Assembly: GCA_964428805.1 (NCBI GenBank)
Contig: CAYRZF010000071.1
Coordinates: 1 to 10,891, forward strand
Length of the DNA: 10,891 nucleotides
Source of the DNA: CAYRZF01 sp964428805
Lineage (GTDB): Bacteria; Methylomirabilota; Methylomirabilia; Rokubacteriales; CSP1-6
Reading direction: 5' to 3'
How positions within the stretch are numbered: position 1 is the first letter of the stretch; each line of letters starts with the position of its first letter. The translations under genes were made by a program, and so were the position numbers. Below the pieces are notes generated by a model that saw nothing but the letters and a program-made list of their open reading frames with translations, made no database searches and was not told where the DNA came from. This document shows positions 6,447 to 10,809 of this stretch, in pieces.

Positions 6447-6878
6447 CTATGATGAGACGGCGGCCCCCGATACGGCTCTCCCCTCCTCCTCGTACGGATC
6501 ACTCTCAAGTCTTGGGGAACCGTGGTCATACTCTAGTTGATCGAGCGGTTCGGATATCGTGCGCCCGCTCAAGGCGTGAGCACCCACAAGCGACTCCCCG
6601 TCGATATCGATGAACACGATGGCTTGATGCCACGCCGGGCGATTCACCCAGATCGCCGATGCCTCTGATCCCGTGCGCGTATTGACGCCTTGCCACACGC
6701 CGCCCGCCGGCCGGCGATCCCGCCGGCTCGTCGTCATCTCGCGCTTGCATTCTTCGAAGCCGTCACTCGAGAGGGCATTCATAATCTCCTCTGGCGCCGC
6801 GACCCATCCGTGCTCCTGTTCGATCCATGTCATCCTGCCCTGCTCGCGAAGCTCATTGAAGCCTTTCATCTGTCGCAT
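6447..6878 (-). CDS. Orphan 143-aa protein upstream of the Cys-rich gene
   Basis: I cannot assign a family. The open frame extends to 7001, but I start at ATG 6878 because GGAGG sits 6 nt upstream and the residues before it look random. The protein opens MRQMKGFNELREQGRMTWIE. A helical, mildly acidic region (EEIMNALSSDGFEECKREM) leads to an Arg-rich linker. A likely beta-rich core follows (VWQGVNTRT...ASAIWVNRPAWHQAIVFIDIDGESLVGAHAL, ~61-103), then an acidic tail (EPLDQLEYDHG...DPYEEEG). No membrane segment or signal peptide is seen. A perfect 15-bp palindrome lies 25 bp upstream of the start. The TAG stop overlaps the ribosome binding site of the next gene. It is probably an accessory-region cargo gene. 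Confidence 0.55.
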   Translation of the reverse strand: MRQMKGFNELREQGRMTWIEQEHGWVAAPEEIMNALSSDGFEECKREMTTSRRDRRPAGGVWQGVNTRTGSEASAIWVNRPAWHQAIVFIDIDGESLVGAHALSGRTISEPLDQLEYDHGSPRLESDPYEEEGRAVSGAAVSS

Positions 6879-6903
6879 TGGGGTCCTCCGATCCCGGTGA
6901 AGA

Positions 6904-6918
6904 CGCTGACAGTCAGCG
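6904..6918. promoter_or_regulatory. Perfect 15-bp palindrome, candidate operator
   Basis: CGCTGAC-A-GTCAGCG is a perfect inverted repeat with 7-bp arms and a single central base. It lies 25 bp upstream of the ATG at 6878 in a 119-bp spacer between the ribbon-helix-helix-like gene and the 143-aa orphan gene. Size and symmetry suit a homodimeric repressor; the neighbouring ribbon-helix-helix-like proteins are obvious candidates, which is inference. In RNA a 1-nt loop would not fold, so a DNA-level site is more likely than a hairpin. Confidence 0.45.
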
Positions 6919-6997
6919 CTTGTCGTCGTACTGTTTGACTGGCGCGGAGCCCCATTCGCTCCGACTCGTCTCGTGGCTGGATCGCTCCCCGATCTCT

Positions 6998-7318
6998 TCA
7001 TTTCCCGCGCCTCTGCCGCTCACTCCCGCTCAGCCTCCGCAGGATTCCGGGCCGGAGATTCCTGCGTTCCCCCCCAGCTCCCCCTCCTCTACCCGCCAGG
7101 CTCCGGATCCGGCGGACCGCGTGGGCCTGGCCCTCAACGTTGGCGAGGAGGTTCCGGTCGCCATCCCGCTTCAGCCCCTCGTCGATGAGGGCCCGGAGGA
7201 CGATCTGGAGGCTCACCGGGAGCTTGAGCGTGGTCGTCGCCTTCCCCGCCAAGACCCGCGCCCGGTCGTGGACGGCTTGGGGGAGAATGAGGAGGACTCT
7301 GGTCTTATTCTCAAACAT
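6998..7318 (-). CDS. Ribbon-helix-helix (CopG/Arc)-like small DNA-binding protein
   Basis: This 106-aa protein starts MFENKTRVLLILPQAVHDRA. Its first ~50 residues follow the ribbon-helix-helix plan: a short strand (TRVLLILP), helix A (QAVHDRARVLAGKAT), a turn, and helix B (PVSLQIVLRALIDEGLKR). Such proteins dimerise through the strand and bind palindromic operators, often as antitoxins or plasmid/element regulators. The C-terminal half is Gly/Arg-rich (AGRGGGAGGERRNLRPGILRRLSGSERQRRGK) and probably disordered and nucleic-acid-binding. GGAGG lies 7 nt before the ATG. A longer frame to 7675 crosses the AT-rich promoter region and is not credible. The gene is read leftwards from the symmetric promoter at 7395-7435. 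Fold call is by pattern only; the DNA target is unknown. Confidence 0.55.
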   Translation of the reverse strand: MFENKTRVLLILPQAVHDRARVLAGKATTTLKLPVSLQIVLRALIDEGLKRDGDRNLLANVEGQAHAVRRIRSLAGRGGGAGGERRNLRPGILRRLSGSERQRRGK

Positions 7319-7394
7319 CACAGCACCTCCGCCTCCTGCCGGCCGGGCCTCCTCAACCAGACGCCCGGACTTGGTTACCATTACATAACTTATA

Positions 7395-7435
7395 CTTGAC
7401 ATATAATTTATATTTATGATATACGCTAAGTCAAG
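7395..7435. promoter_or_regulatory. Overlapping divergent promoters inside an inverted repeat
   Basis: An AT-rich island in GC-rich DNA is bounded by CTTGAC (7395-7400) and its inverse GTCAAG (7430-7435). Leftward, -35 TTGACT (7434-7429), a 16-bp spacer and -10 TATAAA (7412-7407) form a strong sigma70-type promoter for the 7318 gene. Rightward, TTGACA (7396-7401) with an 18-bp spacer and TATACG (7420-7425) serves the 7502 gene. Each promoter covers the other's start point, so they should be mutually exclusive. The shared symmetry makes it a natural operator for one of the flanking ribbon-helix-helix-like proteins. Confidence 0.6.
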
Positions 7436-7501
7436 CGCAAAGATATCGAGAGGGCGGACGGAGGGCCGAAGCACCAGGTGAAGGAAGAAGGAGGAGGGGT
7501 C

Positions 7502-7741
7502 ATGACTCTCGAAATGTTCGCGACGTCGGAGAGCCGTCCGGTGCCGATTCGCGTGCTTGCTCGCATGGCTGCCACCGGCATCTACCTGCTGCGCGGCATC
7601 CCCCGCGACCTTCAGCGGGCCGCGCGGGCCCGCGCCATGAGCGAGGGGACCACGCTGCGCTGCGTACTCCTGCAAGGCTTGCGTGAGTACGCGGCGGGAA
7701 CCTGGACACCCCAGCCAGATGATAATTCGCCCGAGTCCTAA
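7502..7741 (+). CDS. Ribbon-helix-helix-like small regulator or antitoxin
   Basis: This 79-aa protein has the ribbon-helix-helix pattern in its middle: strand IYLLRGIP (~27-34), helix A RDLQRAARARAMSEG, and helix B TTLRCVLLQGLREYAAG, ending in a short polar tail. The form 'LRGIPRDLQ...A...G.TLR...L..L.EYA' is typical of Arc/CopG-class proteins that resemble antitoxins, but no toxin-like gene with a recognisable fold follows. The ATG at 7502 is preceded by GGAGGAGGGG, so it is preferred to the in-frame ATG at 7478, which would include the ribosome binding site. It is transcribed rightwards from the promoter at 7395-7435, divergent from another ribbon-helix-helix-like gene, and is followed after 32 nt by a 65-aa orphan. 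Confidence 0.6.
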   Translation: MTLEMFATSESRPVPIRVLARMAATGIYLLRGIPRDLQRAARARAMSEGTTLRCVLLQGLREYAAGTWTPQPDDNSPES

Positions 7742-7773
7742 CCACGACCAACCCCGTTGAAAGGAGGTTCACT

Positions 7774-7971
7774 ATGGCTGAGGAACGAAAAGGCATCGTC
7801 GAGTCCGGCCGGCCGCCGTGCCCTGACCGGATCGAGGTTGACCGGGACGCGCAGCTGGTGTCGGCGGCCACGGTAAAAGCCTGGGTGGCCCATCTTCGGT
7901 CCCACGGCTGGACGGAGAAAGAATTGGGCCTTGTCTGGCTCACTCGGACCAGGCAGGGGATCACGCGCTAG
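7774..7971 (+). CDS. Orphan 65-aa protein, partner of the ribbon-helix-helix-like gene
   Basis: I do not recognise this 65-aa protein. It starts MAEERKGIVESGRPPCPDRI. A short strand-like stretch (IEVDRDAQLVSA) leads to a helix (ATVKAWVAHLRSHG) and then WTEKELGLVWLTRTRQGITR. The second half reads like a compact helical unit, with a possible helix-turn-helix in AWVAHLRSHGWTEKELGLVW, but that is weak. The ribosome binding site AAAGGAGG lies 7 nt before the ATG and is among the best in the window. It follows the 79-aa gene by 32 nt on the same strand, so co-transcription is likely. Position after an antitoxin-like gene invites a toxin or co-regulator reading, but nothing in the sequence supports catalysis. 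Confidence 0.5.
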   Translation: MAEERKGIVESGRPPCPDRIEVDRDAQLVSAATVKAWVAHLRSHGWTEKELGLVWLTRTRQGITR

Positions 7972-8183
7972 AAGAGGCCAATCTAATACCTAAGTAGCAT
8001 TGAGCATAAAGAAACTGAGATTCAAGCGAAAACGGCCGACTCCCCGCTATTATTACCGGGAATTGCAAACCCTCAGAGACCCTCTCCATTTTCGCACCCC
8101 GTAGACCGGCGGGGGAAGGCGGAGCAAGGAATCTATAGGGCCGTGAACGCAAGGGGACCGACAACTCGGACGGTGGGAGCGCC
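7972..8183. other. Non-coding stretch with no assignable feature
   Basis: No credible gene lies here; the minus-strand reading frame over it lacks protein-like composition. The first part is AT-richer than its surroundings. Short inverted pairs occur around 8153-8170 (CCGA-CAAC-TCGG), but I could not fit a known riboswitch or terminator to them. Confidence 0.4.
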
Positions 8184-8309
8184 ATGCTGAATGACATTCT
8201 GGCTGTGTGCGTAAGCGCCGCGGTCGTGGTGGTGTTTGCCACGATCTTCGGGGCGGTAGAGCTACTGTGGAAAGTGCTGCACGCCGCCCGGCGCGTGAGC
8301 GGGCTATGA
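8184..8309 (+). CDS. Possible 41-aa single-TM small protein
   Basis: A 41-codon ORF reads MLNDILAVCVSAAVVVVFAT and then IFGAVELLWKVLHAARRVSGL. It gives one strongly hydrophobic span (~5-27) followed by a basic, amphipathic tail (WKVLHAARR), the usual layout of a small inner-membrane protein with its C-terminus in the cytoplasm. GGGAG lies 4 nt before the ATG, a little close. GC-rich third positions fit coding use. It stands alone between the 65-aa orphan and a tRNA relic. Chance ORFs of this length exist, so I hold it as tentative. A toxin-like or phage-type small membrane protein is possible but unsupported. Confidence 0.35.
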   Translation: MLNDILAVCVSAAVVVVFATIFGAVELLWKVLHAARRVSGL

Positions 8310-8366
8310 CACGCGAGGGTGCCGCGAGGATTTCAGTGACGCGTAACTATTAATGGATAAAAAAAC

Positions 8367-8411
8367 TGGTGGGCAGGGACGGGATTGAACCGCCGACACC
8401 AGGATTTTCAG
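8367..8411 (-). pseudogene. 3'-half tRNA relic (Phe-like anticodon loop), probable attachment-site scar
   Basis: Read on the minus strand, this is the loop CTGAAAA (anticodon GAA, as in tRNA-Phe), the stem half TCCTG, a variable loop, a T-arm GGCGG-TTCAATC-CCGTC, an acceptor strand CCTGCCC, discriminator A and CCA. The 5' half that would supply GGGCAGG, the D-arm and the first anticodon strand is absent from the bases beyond 8411. Tyrosine recombinases integrate in exactly this part of tRNA genes, so a leftover attachment site is the simplest explanation. Confidence 0.6.
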
Positions 8412-8578
8412 TTCTCGTCCCACCCAGGGACTATCGGGCACTATTGGCTCGAATCGGTAAGAATCCTGGAGTTTCTGAGCCGGCCGTTTCGATCATTCTG
8501 CCCGTTGGTCCCCATTCCCACTCGATAGTTCTGACACAGAACTGACACAGCCTCCAGACATACGCGGTACTTCGGGGC
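8412..8578. other. Non-coding flank of the tRNA relic with paired CTGACACAG boxes
   Basis: No gene is supported here. At 8531-8539 and 8542-8550 the 9-mer CTGACACAG occurs twice with an 11-bp period. The arrangement of 3'-half tRNA, roughly 120 bp, then two boxes 11 bp apart parallels the right end of the window, where GGGCACA boxes follow another tRNA relic. On the minus strand the flank can be read as an integrase-like C-terminal tail ending in TAG, but it is too short to identify. Confidence 0.4.
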
Positions 8579-8698
8579 CTACTGGATCACCTCGTCCGCC
8601 CGAATCAGCACGGACTGAGGGATCGTCAGGCCGAGGGCCTTGGCGGTCTTCAGGTTGATAACCAGCTCGATCTTGTTCGCACCTTCGACGGGCAGATC
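8579..8698 (-). pseudogene. 3' fragment of an ABC_sub_bind-family substrate-binding protein gene
   Basis: The last 39 codons read DLPVEGANKIELVINLKTAK followed by ALGLTIPQSVLIRADEVIQ and a stop. This is the diagnostic C-terminus of the ABC_sub_bind family (usual form DLPVEQPTKFELVINLKTAKALGLTIP...LLRADEVI), periplasmic lipoprotein-like binding proteins often found in many copies in soil bacteria. The remaining ~280 residues are missing. Upstream of the fragment the DNA switches, within a few bases and in another frame, to a VOC-family start. It is a deletion scar rather than a functional gene. Confidence 0.75.
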
Positions 8699-8874
8699 TT
8701 GAGGGCGAGCACCGCGAAGTCCGGGTCCGAGTAGCGGACGGTAGCGGCGAGCACGTGCTGATAGAAGGCGAGCGATCTCGGCACGTCGCGCACGATCAGG
8801 TTCACGCTGAAGGGGAGGGGCAGGCGACCGTCGCGGTCCGCCGGGATCCAGGGATCGCCCGTCCGTCGCTTCAT
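8699..8874 (-). pseudogene. 5' fragment of a VOC (glyoxalase/bleomycin resistance) family gene
   Basis: From ATG 8874 the frame reads MKRRTGDPWIPADRDGRLPL and then PFSVNLIVRDVPRSLAFYQHVLAATVRYSDPDFAVLAL. This is the first beta-alpha-beta-beta half of a vicinal-oxygen-chelate domain (strand VNLIVRD, helix VPRSLAFYQHVL, strands VRYSD and FAVLAL). After residue ~58 the match stops and the DNA becomes the end of an ABC substrate-binding gene in a different frame. A working VOC protein needs at least one more module, so this piece is dead or a non-enzymatic stub. The promoter region is shared with the rightward gene at 8926, 51 bp away. Confidence 0.65.
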
Positions 8875-8889
8875 GCCGGGGCCCCGCCC

Positions 8890-8919
8890 TTGACGCTCGC
8901 CGGAGCCCCGGGATAAGAT
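8890..8919 (+). promoter_or_regulatory. Sigma70-type promoter placing transcription start at the ATG of the 8926 gene
   Basis: The elements are -35 TTGACG at 8890-8895, an 18-bp spacer and -10 TAAGAT at 8914-8919. The ATG of the next gene is at 8926, 7 bp past the -10 element, just where transcription should begin. No Shine-Dalgarno sequence precedes that ATG. The pattern indicates a leaderless mRNA. Confidence 0.5.
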
Positions 8920-8925
8920 GCCGCC

Positions 8926-9324
8926 ATGGCCATCCAGATCCGCCCCTTAAAAGATGTGGAGGACCGGGCACGGGGGGTGCGCGGGCCCATGAACGTGGAC
9001 GAGTTCCTCGCCTGCTTCCCCGAGGTCCCGCGCGACCTGCGCGACGAGCCGGTCCTGGCCGAGTACGTGGGCGCCTTCGGCCATCTCCTGCGCCTGGCGC
9101 AGAAGCCGTCGCCCTGCATGCGCGACGGCGGCGACGCGCCGCACCAGTTCTACCTGCGGCTCGTCAACGACCTGGCCATCTACGGGACCGGCCTCGCCAA
9201 GCGCGACCGCACCCTCGTCCGGCTTCGGGCGACCCTCGACGGGTACCGGAAGCAACCCGCGACCTTCGCCTGCACGCTGGTGCCCCGCCGCGCGCCGGGC
9301 GCCCCGCGCTCCAGCTGCGCCTGA
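8926..9324 (+). CDS. Conserved-looking 132-aa protein of unknown function
   Basis: I do not recognise this family. The protein begins MAIQIRPLKDVEDRARGVRG and looks mainly helical: VDEFLACFPEVPRDLRDEPVLAEYVGAFGHLLRLAQ (24-59), a short Cys/Gly loop (PSPCMRDGGDAPHQ), then FYLRLVNDLAIYGTGLAKRDRTLVRLRATLDGYRKQ (75-110). The last 20 residues (RRAPGAPRSSCA) are probably disordered. Strong third-position GC and a sensible amino acid mix support coding. There is no ribosome binding site; instead a promoter lies so close that the mRNA should start at or beside the ATG. It is the only apparently intact gene between two broken ones. No signal peptide or membrane segment is visible. Confidence 0.6.
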   Translation: MAIQIRPLKDVEDRARGVRGPMNVDEFLACFPEVPRDLRDEPVLAEYVGAFGHLLRLAQKPSPCMRDGGDAPHQFYLRLVNDLAIYGTGLAKRDRTLVRLRATLDGYRKQPATFACTLVPRRAPGAPRSSCA

Positions 9325-9347
9325 CCCCTGGGGTGTAGACGCCGGGG

Positions 9348-9374
9348 CGAGGGCGGTCAACACACCCGCCCTCG
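9348..9374. terminator. GC-rich hairpin without a T-tract, 24 bp after the 8926 gene
   Basis: CGAGGGCGG (9348-9356) pairs perfectly with CCGCCCTCG (9366-9374) around a 9-nt loop. There is no run of T on either side, so it may slow or stabilise a transcript end rather than act as a full intrinsic terminator. Confidence 0.4.
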
Positions 9375-9385
9375 GGCCCACCTGT

Positions 9386-9393
9386 GCTATGCT
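9386..9393 (+). promoter_or_regulatory. Candidate extended -10 promoter for the RRM gene
   Basis: TGCTATGCT contains a TATGCT -10 element (9388-9393) with an upstream TG, the extended -10 form. No good -35 is found at 16-18 bp. It would give a leader of about 75 nt before the ATG at 9477. Confidence 0.35.
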
Positions 9394-9476
9394 GAGAGGG
9401 CAGTCCTGCCAGATGCTGGTTGTCTAGAGTCACGCCTGATTCCCTGGCAGAGAAAATCCCCTACGGAGGGAAACCG

Positions 9477-9764
9477 ATGATCCGTGTCCTGCAGCGCGCG
9501 CTCGGCCTCGCCGGGCTCCTGGTCCTCTTCGCGGCGCACGGGACCGTGGAAACGGCCAAGGTGATCACGGATAAATTTACGGGTCAGTCACGGGGTTTCG
9601 GCTTCGTGGAGATGGGTTCCGGGGGCGAGGCCCAAAACGCCATCGATAGCCTGAACGGTGCCCAACTCGAGGGACGTACCCTCGTGGTTAATGAAGCCAA
9701 GCCCATGGCGAGGCGCGATGGCGAAGGTCGAGGAAGCCGAAATGGCGGCCGTAACCGCTGGTAG
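9477..9764 (+). CDS. Truncated RNA-recognition-motif protein with a replaced N-terminus
   Basis: Residues ~17-75 are a bacterial RRM RNA-binding domain: the end of helix 1 (LFAAHG), strand 2 (VETAKVITDKFTG), RNP1 RGFGFVEM (39-46), helix 2 (EAQNAIDSLNG) and strand 4 (RTLVVNEAKP). A Gly/Arg-rich tail (RRDGEGRGSRNGGRNRW) typical of small bacterial RRM proteins follows. The first strand with RNP2 and most of helix 1 are missing. In their place is MIRVLQRALGLAGLLVLFAA, which looks like a signal peptide or membrane anchor. GGAGG lies 8 nt before the ATG, so the fusion is likely translated. Without strand 1 the fold should be crippled. It could be a fusion pseudogene or a new membrane-tethered protein. 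An earlier in-frame TTG at 9420 lacks support. Confidence 0.7.
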   Translation: MIRVLQRALGLAGLLVLFAAHGTVETAKVITDKFTGQSRGFGFVEMGSGGEAQNAIDSLNGAQLEGRTLVVNEAKPMARRDGEGRGSRNGGRNRW

Positions 9765-9785
9765 TTTTCTCGTTCTTGAGTAACC

Positions 9786-9822
9786 AAAAAATGGGCAACG
9801 GGTCGGTTTGCCCCTTTTTTTC
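9786..9822. terminator. Bidirectional intrinsic terminator after the RRM gene
   Basis: A run of A (9786-9791) and GGGCAA are mirrored by TTGCCC and a run of eight T ending at 9822, with a G/T-rich loop between. T-tracts occur on both strands, so it can stop transcripts from either side. It separates the RRM gene from the lower-GC hydroxylase gene. Confidence 0.7.
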
Positions 9823-9885
9823 AGCATGTGGGCCTGAGACGGATCTTACACCGCACAGTTTTTTGGAAGAGGAAGTTTAGGGAAG

Positions 9886-10428
9886 GTGATATTTCACTTG
9901 CCACAGGCCGTAGGCTTTATCTCTTTTTTTCTCTACGCCAGCTTTTTCGAATGGTTTCTGCATCGGTTTGTGATGCACCAACCCATATGGTCGTATCCGT
10001 TTCGCTCCCACGCCTTGATCCACCACGGCATCTTTCGTGCTGGCCCAACCTATTTTCTCTCGCAGGATGAGAATCGCGAGAAAGTCAGATTCGCTTGGTG
10101 GAATGCACCTTTGATTCTCGGTTTGCATGCGCCTGTGGTGCTTTGGATTCAATATCTTCTCCATATAAATATTTTCTTTGGGGGAATGACGGCTCTCGGC
10201 TTCTATTACTTCCTCTACGAGTATCTCCATTTCTGCATGCATGTGCCCAAGGGGCGTTGGATTGAGAAGAGGGTGTGGTTCTGCTGGCTCGATGCCCATC
10301 ACCATACGCATCACAAGCGACACTATAATAATCTCAATGTAGTCCTTCCTCTGGCTGACCTCGTTTTCGGAACGCTAGTTCCGGCTAGAGAAAGGATCCC
10401 CGCGCCAAGAAGATCTGCAAAGATTTAG
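9886..10428 (+). CDS. Membrane fatty acid hydroxylase/sterol desaturase superfamily protein
   Basis: This integral-membrane di-iron oxygenase (180 aa) has the full histidine set of the superfamily: HRFVMH (26-31), HALIHH (42-47), HFCMH (114-118) and HHHTHHKRH (138-146), with hydrophobic stretches between (VGFISFFLYASFFEWFL, PLILGLHAPVVLWIQYLL, MTALGFYYFLYEYL). Members hydroxylate or desaturate sterols, carotenoids, sphingoid bases or fatty acids; the substrate here is open. The size suits the short carotenoid/fatty-acid hydroxylase type. The GTG at 9886 is the longest start, but it falls inside AAGGTGAT, an excellent Shine-Dalgarno sequence that would serve the TTG at 9898 (7 nt on), so the protein may begin LPQAVGF. 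Base composition is clearly AT-richer than the rest of the window, suggesting transfer. It stands alone after a terminator. Confidence 0.85.
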   Translation: MIFHLPQAVGFISFFLYASFFEWFLHRFVMHQPIWSYPFRSHALIHHGIFRAGPTYFLSQDENREKVRFAWWNAPLILGLHAPVVLWIQYLLHINIFFGGMTALGFYYFLYEYLHFCMHVPKGRWIEKRVWFCWLDAHHHTHHKRHYNNLNVVLPLADLVFGTLVPARERIPAPRRSAKI

Positions 10429-10570
10429 GAAGAGAATCACGGCGGCCGATCATCCGAACTCGGTGGGTCTTTCACAGGGGGCCTCCTTCGGCGACCTTTG
10501 ATAAGATCTATTTGGCGCATAATGCTTCTGAGGACATTTCGCTTTTTTTACAGCGGGCTTTCGACGTTTC

Positions 10571-10600
10571 TGACCTGATCCCCAAAAACTGGACGAGTTG
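10571..10600. mobile_element. Possible terminal relic of an IS3-family insertion sequence
   Basis: TGACCTGATCCCCAAAAACT, continuing GGACGAGTTG, resembles IS3-family ends of the form TGA-cctg-CCCCAAAAACTGGACA. No transposase frame and no second end are found in the window, so at most a single terminus remains. Assigned from memory of the consensus. Confidence 0.3.
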
Positions 10601-10631
10601 AGGGTTGAGGAGCGGACCAAAGGGACCTACC

Positions 10632-10693
10632 CCCTGAATGTGGGCTGGAATGCGCTGGAGTGAGCTGGTCGTAGGCACAAAATGGGCACAATC
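10632..10693. repeat. Dispersed repeat, copy 2
   Basis: This copy carries GGGCTGGAATGCGCTGGAGT and the boxes AGGCACA (10673-10679) and GGGCACA (10684-10690), again 11 bp apart, with the AAAT spacer of copy 1. Its CTGGAGTGAGC block is shared with copy 3. It lies about 47 bp to the left of the second tRNA relic. Confidence 0.6.
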
Positions 10694-10739
10694 CGACCCC
10701 GAAGCAAGAAGGAGGGGATTGCTAACGTCTGGAACTCAC

Positions 10740-10784
10740 TGGCGGGGTCGACGGGATTTGAACCCGCGACCTCTGGATTGACAG
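10740..10784 (-). pseudogene. 3'-half tRNA relic (Asp-like anticodon loop), probable attachment-site scar
   Basis: On the minus strand the loop CTGTCAA (anticodon GTC, as in tRNA-Asp) is followed by the stem half TCCAG, variable AGGTC, T-arm GCGGG-TTCAAAT-CCCGT, acceptor CGACCCC, discriminator G and CCA. The bases beyond 10784 do not give the partner stem CTGGA, a D-arm or GGGGTCG, so only the 3' half is present. This is the part duplicated when an element inserts into a tRNA gene. Confidence 0.6.
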
Positions 10785-10809
10785 AAGCATTTCCCGGATT
10801 TCATAACTG

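Larger units (their letters stand above)
10429..10739. other. Gene-free stretch after the hydroxylase gene
   Basis: No credible gene is present on either strand. It contains an IS3-like terminal sequence near 10571-10600 and a copy of the dispersed repeat at 10632-10693, listed separately. The rest is AT-richer DNA resembling the hydroxylase gene's composition at its left end and the repeat at its right end. Confidence 0.5.

Noticed and set aside
6879..7001. Extension of the 143-aa orphan to an ATG at 7001
   Set aside because: It would cover the palindrome, lacks a ribosome binding site, and is low-complexity; GGAGG supports 6878.
7319..7675. 119-codon extension of the leftward ribbon-helix-helix-like gene
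   Set aside because: It crosses the AT-rich promoter region and the opposite coding gene; the ATG at 7318 has a proper ribosome binding site.
8090..8170. Possible riboswitch-like structure before the 41-aa ORF
   Set aside because: Only short hairpins can be drawn, and no known riboswitch core could be fitted by eye.
7961..8242. 93-aa minus-strand ORF
   Set aside because: Its composition is not protein-like (MANTTTTAALTHT...), it has no ribosome binding site, and it overlaps better plus-strand candidates.
6100..8600. CRISPR array
   Set aside because: The repeats seen are isolated pairs with an 11-bp period, not regularly spaced repeats with spacers.
9877..10323. 148-aa minus-strand ORF opposite the hydroxylase gene
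   Set aside because: It is the antisense shadow of a gene with an unmistakable histidine pattern.
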